DNA from: Sporothrix humicola
Lineage: Eukaryota; Ascomycota; Sordariomycetes; Ophiostomatales; Ophiostomataceae
Length of the DNA stretch: 64,000 nt
Direction of reading: 5' to 3'
NCBI GenBank assembly: GCA_021396245.1
Contig: WNYE01000062.1
Span: 1 to 64,000 of the forward strand
The notes under the pieces were generated by a model that had not been told where the DNA came from, made no database searches, and saw only the letters and a program-made list of their open reading frames with translations. Numbering within the stretch: the first letter of the stretch is position 1; each line of letters begins with the position of its first letter. Shown here piece after piece: positions 54,782 through 64,000 of this stretch. Made by a program: the position numbers and the translations under genes.

Positions 54782-55388
54782 GTCATAAGGCGCGTAGCTG
54801 ATTGATAATACCAAGTTGTGTCAGTCTTTGTTTTGTTTAGAAACTTGTCGGCCCCGAAATGTCCACGGTGGGAGTCGACGAGGTTGTCGTGACATGTAAA
54901 TGTGGTGTCGGGGATTTCGGCGCCGGAGGGGGCCGAGGGGTGAAGTGAGATGACAAAGAGTGAGGATGAAATAAGTGGGGCTTCTGTTAAAATGCCCCAC
55001 TTCTAAAATCCGCCAACTTACGACATACATGATTCCAGTATGGCTCGGTCGACGTCGGCGCCGCTGCCGTCCGGACACACCAAATTCACCAAACGCAAGT
55101 GAGGAGTCCGGCAAGTTTGTCACGGACAGTGGAGCTCGGTACAATCACTAATCACTTTTGTGTGCCAAATTGTGGAGTTTCGATGGAGGAAAGGAACATG
55201 CAATTGTTTACTTGTGCGTGTTAGTCTCCTTTTTGTTAGTGAATGGCATGTCAAAGTGCCGACAAAGTAGAAAATGATGCTGTCGAGGCTGGACAATAAA
55301 ATGGCCTGGATGGCCGTCCTCGTGGCAGGTTTAACCTTTTCAGTATTTTTGACGTTTTTCATCGACAAAACTAAACAATTAGGACAAC
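54782..55388. promoter_or_regulatory. Divergent promoter between regulator and MFS transporter
   Basis: This 607-base region carries the start regions of both genes on opposite strands. It includes many CGG/CCG triplets (for example at 54900-54950 and 55060-55080) that Zn2Cys6 factors can bind, but no clear paired site was assigned. Confidence 0.45.
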
Positions 55389-56993
55389 ATGGCAGAATCA
55401 CCAGCGGCCGAAAAGGTCGGCGACCAGACCAACTCACCATCCGAGACAGCATCAGCCACCGACGTCGAAAATGTTCCTGTTCCACAAGATGCCTTTGAAA
55501 GTCCAGCTCCGAAGAAGGACAACATAAAGCGAGAGTTTAGCATATCGGCGAAAATCTACTACACGGCCATCCCCTGCTTTTTGGCCTACCTGATGTGAGT
55601 GGACAGAATGTCTCAGTTCAGTGGTATCAACCGCTGACAATTTTGTGCAGCACATTCTCCGCGTCGGTCGTCGCTCCTGCGACAACTACGTTTATGACAG
55701 AGTTCAATGTCAGTCGAACCGTCGCCTTGCTGAGCGGCACGTTATATCTGCTGGGCCTCGCGTTTGGCCCCATGTTCCTGGCGCCACTCTCCGAGCTTCT
55801 TGGCCGCCGTTGGCTCTATGTCGGCACCTCCACCAGCATCATCGTCTTTGCCTGCGGTGCCGCCGCCTCCAAGAATTTTGCTAGTTTCTTGGTGTTCCGT
55901 TTCCTCTGTGGCTTCTTTGGGTCGAGCGGCATCGCCATTGGCGCCGGCACCATCTTTGACGTCTGGGGCGCCACCAAGGCCCGCGGCATGGCCAGCTTGC
56001 TGTTTATCTACGGTCCGTTCATGGGCCCGAGCATGGGCCCGATGGCCGGCGCCTACATTATGCACGAGTACGGCGGCGACTGGCGGTGGACGCAGTGGCT
56101 GATTGCTATAATTGGCGCTCCGATCTGGGTGCTGATCCTGTTTATGAAGGAGACGTCGACGGCGCGGGTGCAGTCGACAGTCAGCAAGAAGAAGGGGGTG
56201 CTTGGCGGCGTGCACCTGGGCTTGCATATGCTCAAGACAGCTCTGTGGCGGTCAACGACCATGCTCACAACGGAAGCCATTGCCTTTTCTCTAACACTCT
56301 ACACGGGCTACGCGTATGCCGTCGTCTTCAGTTTCTTCGCCAGCGGTTCCTATGTCTACCTGATTGACTACGGCTTCAACACCCGTGAGATCGGCTTGGT
56401 CTTTTTGGGAGTGTTTATTGGCTACATCCTTGCAGCCGTCCTCCATATTGGCGTCGAAAAGACGCTGTATGCCCGCGCCGAGAGACAGGTTCCTGACGGT
56501 AGCCGTCCCGCACCTGAACACCGCCTCTACTCGGCCATGGCCGGCAGTATCTTCTTGCCCATTGGCCTCTTCTGGTATGCATGGGCCTCCAAGCCGGGTG
56601 GTCACTGGGCCGTCCTCGCTGCCAGTGGTATTCCATTTGGTATCGGTGCCTTTGTTCTTTTCGTGAGTACCTCCACCTCCTTCTGGCTCGTTTACAGCCT
56701 ACTAACAGCCCCAGTTGTCCTCCATTATGTACCTTGTTGAGTCGTATGGTGCCGCTGCATCGGCCTCGGCTCTCGCCGCCAATGGCTGTATCCGGTATAT
56801 GCTCGGAGCCGTCTTTCCGCTCTTCACCATCCAAATGTACCAGAACCTCGGTATCCACTGGGCCGGCAGTGTCTTTGCCTTTTTATCGTTGGCCCTGCTA
56901 CCTATTCCATGGATCCTATTCAAGTACGGTGCCAGACTTCGCCAGAAAAGTCGGTTCATTCCTGCCTCAGCCTTGGCTTCTGGGGCCAACTAA
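55389..56993 (+). CDS. MFS transporter, DHA1-type
   Basis: Exons 55389-55594, 55651-56662 and 56715-56993 give 498 residues. The first 50 residues are hydrophilic and cytosolic; then come about twelve membrane segments. Family signs are the loop-2 motif PLSELLGRRWLYV and motif C-like GPSMGPMAGAYI, with GFFGSSGIAIGAGTIFDVW in helix 4. Fungal members of this type export small molecules or drugs, or take up polyamines and vitamins. No substrate can be told. The regulator gene next to it makes inducible export of, or resistance to, a compound made or used by the neighbouring enzymes plausible. Confidence 0.92.
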
Positions 56994-57248
56994 TAAACCG
57001 GGCATACCTCCTTGGAACACTCCTCACATTTCCTTCACATTCCCACATTAGACCGTGCCTTTCCCTCTTAATTGGTTTCCTTTGCATGCATAGCAACATT
57101 TCATTCATCATCGTTCATAGACTGCCTTTCGTTTCTATCACATAATTGACAATTACAACTGGATTTTAAAATTCAACGTGGTATTCACTATTCAACTACG
57201 AGCCGCAAGCCCCTTTTCCAATGATTGAGTTGTAAAATATCAGTGGCT

Positions 57249-59192
57249 TTACAGCACATCTTGAACCTGTTCATTAGCACCCTTTTTGTCCTTGTTTGCA
57301 TCCCGCTCAGTAGCTTCGAGCATGTGCTGGATGTTCTGGCTCGGCAGCCAGCTCTCCGCCGGGAACCAGTACCATGTGGCCAGCGCAAAGATGGTGATGA
57401 TGGCCATCATGACGGGGGCGTAGTTGAGAGTCGAGGCCGACACGGGGAACTCGTAGGGTGAAAACAAAATGGCGACGACCCAGGTGTTGTACAGGACGGT
57501 CAGGACCTGGAACGGCTTTGACCACCGCCCGAGACTCCAGGCAGGCTTGGGGAACGTTTTGGGCGTCAAGGTCAAACGGCCCAGGGCGATGAGACCGTAT
57601 GCGGCGGCGGATGGCACGCCGGCCATGGACACAAGAGACGTGAACGCCACCGAGGACGGCAGAATTGTGCAGGTGACAATGGATGCGACGGCCCAGACGA
57701 CAAAGACGGCGTTGCGCGGCTGGTCGTTCTCGACGCGGGCGACCCAGGACGAGTAGGGGAGGACGCCGTCACGGGCGACGGCAAAAACAAGGCGGGAGGC
57801 GGCCAAGACGGCAATGGCGGTGTTCTAAAAGTCAGCAGGCGTACCAGACAGATGGGGGCTTGGAGGATACTTACAAACCACAGGGCGACGATGCAGATGA
57901 TATTCATGAAGATGTGCCCGCCATCACCCAGAATAACGGCATAGAGCGGGACGAACGGCTGGGCACCACCAAAAGAAAAGAAGATGTCTGGGCCAGGCAC
58001 ACAGAACAGGAAGAGAATGACAACGACAAAGCCGCCAATACCGCTGACGACGGTACTCCAAAAGATACCACGGGCAGCCGTGATGGCAGCGTTCTTGGTC
58101 TCTTCAGCGACGTGACCAGACGCGTCAAAACCGATCAGAATGCCCGCAGTGGCCAGGTACGATAGGCACCAGTTCCACGCCGGCGGGGCGCCCGTGCCGT
58201 TATATGTGCTCATAAAGGCATCGTGGGCCGTCTGGAAACCGATCGTGCGCGCTGTGGCCACCGGCAGCCAGATCATGTTCAGCACGAAATCGAGCATCAT
58301 GAAAAAAGTCGACAGCGAAAAGATCCATTTAAAGTAGCGGGCTACATGGGGTGTAAGTAGGCAGACAAGTCTGAGGGGCGCAGTGGTACTTACGAGGCAG
58401 GATGCACCAGATACACGCAGCAGCCAGCATCACTTCGGTGCAGATCCACTGGACGGCGCGGAACTTGACATCGGACGGGTCTGACGGGAAGTCGAGGCCA
58501 AACACCACCGTCTCCGACAGCATGTAGTTGACGGCGCCCTGGGTGTTGCTGGCGCAGAAGGTCGTCCAGGCCGTGGTGCTCCACCAGGCGACAACGAAGC
58601 CAAAGAGACGGCCCCAGCGCGGACCGCCGGCCTCGGCCGCCCAGAGGTAGATGGAGCCGGAGAGTGGAAGTGACGAGCAGATCTCGGCAATGACGGCGGC
58701 CGTGATGAACGTAAAGACCATCGTCACGAGGAAGCTCGTCCTAGGAGTGTCAGTGGGGTTTACAGTAGTACGTGTACAAAGAGAACTTACCAGTAGGCCA
58801 GGTTACCACCAGCTGCAATGCCGGTTGAGAATGTGACGCGGACACCTCCGACGAAGTAAAGAGCGGCTGGTCATGTTAGCAATGATTCTGATATTGGAAT
58901 ATGCAGCATGTCGGACCTACCAAAAGACGTCGTGAAGTTGTGAAACAAGTTGAAGCTTCGTTTCAGAACCTATCAAATTGTCAATGTTGAGCCGCACGCA
59001 GGTGGCGTTGTGGCAGTCTACTTACAGGCGTGTAGCCAAGACTTTCCTGTTCGATAGTTAGCGTTTCATGAACAAGTGCCATTTGTCAGCTGCTATGCTC
59101 ACCATGATCTGGTCATCCGTCCGGTTGCCCTCGTACTCCTCGCCCGACTCCGGCGGCGTGCCGGGCACCGGCTGGATCTCGTCGGCACTCAT
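57249..59192 (-). CDS. APC-family amino acid/amine permease
   Basis: Seven exons on the minus strand: 59192-59103, 59046-59026 (21 bases), 58969-58921, 58866-58791, 58740-58394, 58341-57875 and 57824-57249; 541 residues. The start was set at the ATG giving MSADEIQPVPGTPPESG. Typical features are the N-terminal SLGYTPVLKRSFNLFHNFTTSF, VRVTFSTGIAAGGNL, the APC signature region AEICSSLPLSGSIYLWAAEA and GFDASGHVAEETKNAA. It has about twelve membrane segments. It resembles fungal GABA/choline/polyamine-type permeases (Uga4 and Hnm1 relatives). It is divergent from the P450 gene, 669 bases apart. Import of an amino acid or amine precursor would fit a small pathway, but that is inference. Confidence 0.92.
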
Positions 59193-59861
59193 GATGTGTC
59201 GGTGTCGAATGTTGAGGTTGAAAGAGTTTGAGTTTTGTCGCGCTATCCAGGTGTTTGTCGTCAGTACTTTGTCGTCGTCAAAGAATTTGCCACTAGTGTG
59301 ACTGTCAAAGTTGTGCTGATGCGAGTTGGCCAGCACTTATATATCTGCACAAACGTTTGAAATTGTTTTAATTTGGAAAACACCAATCCAAAACTAGAAA
59401 GCTTGAAATTATATTTTCAACAAGATTGACAAAAAAGAAAAGAAATTCTGGCAGCCCGGCCGCCTCCGCTGTGATGCTCCCCGTTCTGTTACTGGTTTTG
59501 TTGCGATTTCCACGCTAGCTCTTGCTTCGTGATCGGCCCTGTCAATGTCGTGATCGGCATCCGGGCCTGTTTTTAGCATAGCGCTCCCGCAGGAGGACGT
59601 TGTCACATTGGGTTTGCAGTGTTTGGGGACATTTTCCGACATTTGAAACTCCACAATAAGACGAAAGGAACATTGAATCCGCGAAATTGGGGCGTCGCAG
59701 CTGCGTGTCGTATCTAGCACGTCGTCCCATCTTGTCGCGTGCCAGCGGGGACCAATGAATTCCAATGTATATAACTCCGTTTGTCGGCACTTGTACGAGT
59801 GAAGAAAAGACAATCAACGATGGAACTCTCATTTTAAATCGATACCAAGCTAGCAAACACA
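59193..59861. promoter_or_regulatory. Divergent promoter between permease and P450
   Basis: This 669-base region separates two genes transcribed in opposite directions. No gene is seen in it; two overlapping minus-strand frames at 59409-59877 lack motifs. A TATATA-like sequence lies just before the permease leader and near 59765 on the P450 side. Confidence 0.45.
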
Positions 59862-61802
59862 ATGGCTCTTTTCTCATCGTTGCCAGTGGGATGGCTGCTG
59901 CTCACCATTATTGTCGCCCTTATTGCAAAGGTGAGTCCATATCGACTACAATGGCGCAACCTACAGGATGCAACCTCACAAAGCTTCACCGAAACTGACC
60001 GAGGCTCCCGCTCTAGACAATCTACCGAGCCCTCTCGTCACCGCTCTCCCACGTGCCAAAAGCCGGCTGGCTCGCACCCGTGTCCCGTCTTCTGTGGGCA
60101 TTTCCTCATGAATATCGTGGCACGATCACGCTGGACTTCCCCAAACTCCATGCCCGCCTTGGCCCGCTCGTTCGCATTGGCCCGGCTGAAGTGTCCTATT
60201 ACTCGCTCGACGCCTACGATGTCATCCACAAAGCTGGCAGCAAGTTTAAAAAAGATCCGCGCGTCTATGGCGGTTTTGTCCAAGATGGACATCCGGCTTT
60301 GTTTTCGATAACGTACGTTTCTTACGGGGACAAATAATTTACTTCAGCGCTAACAACGGTAGCGACCCCGGCGAACATGCCCGCCGTCGCCGGTTGATGG
60401 GCCAGCTGTACAACCGGAGCAAGGTGCCTCTCCTGGAAGAGTTGATGCTGCACCACATCAACCACTGGCTGAGATGTATTGCTCGTAGCTCGCAAGCTGT
60501 GGACCTGCCAGTTTCCTGTCGAGCCTTAGAGGCGGATATCATCTGTACGTATTGTTCACAGTAGCCATTGAAGCCATCTTCTGCTAACATAATCAGCCGA
60601 CTTTAGTTTTGGGGCGACCGTCGGCGCCATTGATGCGTGGGCCAACGGTCAAGAGCTAGCTATGGTCGCCAAAAACGATGAGCTTGCATCATGGATGCCC
60701 GTGGTAAGTGCCGTTGGACGATGGTGTAGGTTTCTTTGACTACTGATATTGCATAGATCACCAACCTTCCCAGCCTGTGGTCCCGCCTGGAATCACTTCA
60801 GGAACGCTTTGCGTCCGTCACCAGTTATCAGCCATCATTATGGCGTGGGTTGGATGAGTTTGTCAAGGTAAGATGCGCTCCTCGCCCAAGCCGTTCAACG
60901 CAATGCCAATACTAACGAGACATTTCGTAGTGGGCACATGGAAATTTTGACGGTCTCATGAAGACCAAGAGTGATGTCGACACCCATCATGGTGCCTCTA
61001 GATCTGGCTACCCGATGTTATTCGAGACTTTAGTCCGTTCCGGCCTTCCGCCTCTTACGGCACTTGCCGAGGCCAAGGAGAATATGGGCCCCGGGACAGA
61101 TACCACATCCGCCAGTCTTGCTCATGTTCTTTGGGCTCTTGCTCACAACGCCGGCTTCCAACAGGAGCTCTATCGTGACCTCGAGAAGATTGGTTTCTCA
61201 ACCGACATGGCCTCTCTGGAAGGCGTTCCCCGTCTCAAGGCATGCGTCAAGGAGGGCGTTCGGTGGGCCGGTGCTGCAGCGGCCATGCTTCCCCGTGTCG
61301 TTCCGGAAGGCGGTGTCGAGCTCCATGGAACGTTCTTACCTGAAGGAACAGTTCTTACATCCTCACCCATTTGGTATCTCCGGGATGCTGCCGCGTTCCC
61401 CAACCCCTATGAGTTCAATCCCTACAGGTGGCTGACACCGGACGCCTCCGACATCCGTCAAGACGCGCTCCGCGACAAGTACTACATTCCCTTTTCCAAG
61501 GGTGCCAATGTGTGCATAGGAAATCAGTACGTCACGGGCTCCCTTACCTCTTCTGTTCTGATATTCACTTTCACTAACAACGTAGTTTTGCATACTATGA
61601 GCTCTATCTGTCCGTCTCTCAGGCAGTACGCCATTTCCACATCTCTGTGTACAACGACGCTGCATCATCGTCAGACTCGCGGACAAGCCCAACCGCCACG
61701 GCAGGACTTTGGCAGCCTGTGATGCTGCCACAGAGAAAGGAATGGGTGGCTGCCGTCGTCACTGACGATCTGCGTGTGGCGATGACGCCGAGAAAATTGT
61801 AG
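59862..61802 (+). CDS. Cytochrome P450 monooxygenase
   Basis: Seven exons: 59862-59930, 60017-60312, 60363-60544, 60597-60703, 60757-60867, 60931-61526 and 61586-61802; 525 residues. A hydrophobic anchor (WLLLTIIVALIA) starts the protein, typical of ER-bound class II P450s. The I-helix segment is GPGTDTTSASL, the ExxR motif is Glu363-Gly-Val-Arg366, and the heme loop FSKGANVCIGN has the cysteine ligand at 450. These parts are intact, so it should be active with a P450 reductase. The fold is of the fungal benzoate-hydroxylase-like/secondary metabolism kind; the substrate is unknown. It sits with a permease, MFS transporter, regulator and DUF4188 protein. Confidence 0.93.
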
Positions 61803-63279
61803 ATTCAAACCCCTGTCTGTTAGATTGGGGCACATATATTTTCGATTTGATTTATTTAATCAGATTTAAGCGGTGTGCTTTTTTAATAGATTAAGCTTAG
61901 CATTCATTATATATTCTTTTCTTTTTATTGCTTTTTTTTTTAAAAAAAAAAAGCTCTATGTAAAATTAAATAGATAAATTGACATGAGGAAAAATCGAAT
62001 AGGTTCAGAATTTTGAAAAGAGATAGACGCAAAAATTAAACAAAAAATTAAAATCAAAATCAAAACGACGTCGGGTCCAGTGACCAACCCCCAAAGTAAA
62101 GACACGGATGTCCCTACATGAACTATGTCCTAAATATAACCTCCAAAGTCCACTGAACCAATAGAAACCTAAAATAAGTAGTCGAATCGTAGTGCGGGTT
62201 ACCTACCCATACCCATAATAGCCGGCTTGTGCCGCCTACACACAGGCCCGTTAGCGTATTAAGCCGCGGAAAGTGGACAAGAAAAGTCTAGGCGATGAGG
62301 GTCTCTGTACACGTAAATATGGGGATGTTCGCCTTTTGACTTTTTGCAGATATTGAAGTACGTCAGCCAAAATAAACGACTTCGTCTTTCACCTCACCTG
62401 GTTTTCTTTCATATAAAAAATCTCGGTTAGATGGAGAACTACGTCTTGGCAGGCGGCGGAACATTACACGTCGATCGTCCGACATATTATCCGCCACCAT
62501 ACTCCCCGAGAAGCTTAAGTTATGTCACGTAAAAAGATAGTTGATGTGGATACCAGGGACCCATTGCACAGGCCCGCGGTCCATTTTGCCTGTCTTTTCA
62601 TCCTTCCCGACAGAGCTCGGCAATCCCGACAACCCCAAAATGCAAGTGAGAGTAATGCAAGTTGTCGTGGATGGGCACCATTTCTGATTTGGAATACGAA
62701 TTGATTTAAAGGTGCCCTAATAATTTGTATCGGCCACTTTATTTTCATTTTGAATGCAGACACGGATTATTCTTGGGAACATGACAGTGCGCCGATCGTA
62801 GAGTAGTGGCCAGAACGGACGTCGTTATATTGCTCGCAAACGCCTCACACGTGCGTCTGACGTACGCTCCGTTTCCCGGACTCGAGTGGCGTAGTTATTT
62901 TAAGCTTAATTTAGGCCGAATGATATCATTACTAGGGGACCAAATATTGGCGTCCACACGCCGGGGCACGTCAGGCCACATATTCGACGACATATCCTTA
63001 ATTAATTGATGCGGCGATGACGGTTACTTGTCACGGGGCTGCACGAATGCACGGGATGTACGATTCATACATTGTATCCACAAATGAATTAAACCGGCTT
63101 GGTGATGACATTGTCCGGGCGTGGACGAACATATACGCCACCCGACGGCCTTGGCGTCGTCCGTAGACATGTATATAAAGTCACGTCGGACGACAACATC
63201 AGATAATTGATATCCCATACAGAGAAAACCAAAGAAAGCTGTATTCATACTACTTACCAGACAACCGACCTATCCCACA
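61803..63279. other. Intergenic region
   Basis: About 1.5 kb. AT-rich with a long A/T block at 61860-62070, then normal composition. Short frames have no motifs. A TATA-like GTATATAAAG at about 63170-63180, some 100 bases before the next ATG, is a likely core promoter for the small secreted protein. Confidence 0.5.
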
Positions 63280-63723
63280 ATGAAGTTCACCGTTGCTCTA
63301 CTCGGTCTTGCGACCCTTGCTACGGCCATCCCCCAGCGTGGCGGTGGTGGCGGCAAAAGAAGCGATGTGGATATCGCCTTCTGTCGCGTGGAGAACTTCC
63401 AAAACTGCGACCTCTTCTTCAACCTCAAGAAACAGGATTGCAGTAGGTTTCCATCCCGGGTTATTCAAACAATTATCTCCACTAACAGATTCAGACGCCG
63501 TCCCCGATGCTCTCAACGACCGCGTTCGGTCAATCAGCTTCACTGGTGCAGATCAGTGCACGTTTTATAAGTAAGTTCTTCTGCCCGCAAAAATTATGTA
63601 CACCCTCAAAACTAACAAATCAGCGACGCCGGATGTGCTGGCCGCAACTTCACAGACTCTGGGTCGGTGCCCGACGTGGCCCGAACCTTCAAGAACAAAA
63701 TCAGCTCGTACCGGTGCACGTGA
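63280..63723 (+). CDS. Small secreted cysteine-rich protein
   Basis: Exons 63280-63442, 63495-63570 and 63624-63723 give 112 residues. A clear signal peptide (MKFTVALLGLATLATAIP) is followed by a short Gly-rich stretch ending in KR, a possible Kex2 site (GGGGGKRSD). The mature part has six cysteines (AFCRV, QNCDL, KQDC, DQCTF, AGCAG, YRC), enough for three disulfide bonds, and one NFT glycosylation site. I recognise no family. Size, secretion and cysteines match candidate effectors or antimicrobial-like proteins of ascomycetes, but no function can be assigned. Both introns have GT-AG ends and a CTAAC branch. A TATA-like box lies about 100 bases upstream. Confidence 0.82.
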
Positions 63724-64000
63724 GGTGAAGTTGGGGGCGGCCGAGGGCGGCTGGGAAAGTGCAGCTGTGATGGACCGGGGATATTTGCATACCGTCCAAT
63801 AATACTATCCCTTTTTACGTTGTATGGTCCTGTGCAGTGTGCAGTATGCTGCGAGTTGCTTGTTGGAATATTGATTGTGCTACGTGATTTTGCTGTCGAT
63901 TGTCTCCATGTGCACTTATCCACCAATGGGCTCCCAATCCCGTCTCACATATGCAATGACATGTCTAGACCACAATCTTGGATGTTGAGAAGCACGGTTA

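Overview
The window is nuclear DNA of a filamentous ascomycete (Pezizomycotina; a Sordariomycete is my best guess from gene content, not proven). The evidence is short introns of about 40-80 bases with GTRAGT donors, CTAAC-type branch sites and AG acceptors, widely spaced single-gene transcription units on both strands, and fungus-specific families: HET domain, NACHT-ankyrin NLR-like proteins, DUF3176, DUF4188, an SRPK-type kinase, Zn2Cys6 regulator and NRPS-like reductase. I rebuilt exon structures by hand by joining reading frames at splice sites; all reported CDSs keep frame unless stated.

Layout. 1-0.9 kb: AT-rich, TpA-rich, RIP-like DNA. 2.2-20.5 kb: mostly housekeeping or orphan genes: mitochondrial NADH-cytochrome b5 reductase (MCR1), a SET protein with a signal-like N terminus, a CDK-like kinase with degraded catalytic motifs, a 934-residue mitochondrial-type protein with about eight 32-residue repeats, a small serine-rich hypothetical, an IlvD/Edd-type sugar-acid dehydratase, and an unrecognised Cys/Trp/Gly-rich protein. 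21.5-26.4 kb: an adenylation-thiolation-reductase (NRPS-like) enzyme facing a zinc alcohol dehydrogenase, a likely two-step acid-to-alcohol module.

26.8-50.5 kb: an accessory region rich in nonself-recognition-type genes. It holds a HET protein, a HeLo-like-NACHT-ankyrin protein with a diverged copy of its own 5' end 0.9 kb upstream, and a SesA-NACHT-ankyrin protein that carries a possible amyloid-type pseudo-repeat and an apparent frameshift inside NACHT. Between them lie a gene split by an in-frame stop, a Fringe-like glycosyltransferase, an SRPK-like kinase and a DUF3176 membrane protein.

50.7-61.8 kb: a metabolic group: DUF4188 protein, Zn2Cys6 regulator divergent from an MFS transporter, an APC amino-acid/amine permease, and a P450 divergent from the permease. 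63.3 kb: a small secreted six-cysteine protein. The strongest candidates for something undescribed are the SesA-linked pseudo-repeat with the NACHT frameshift, the stop-free intron that splits the P-loop of the other NLR, and the two orphan repeat/Cys proteins at 9.9 and 18.9 kb.
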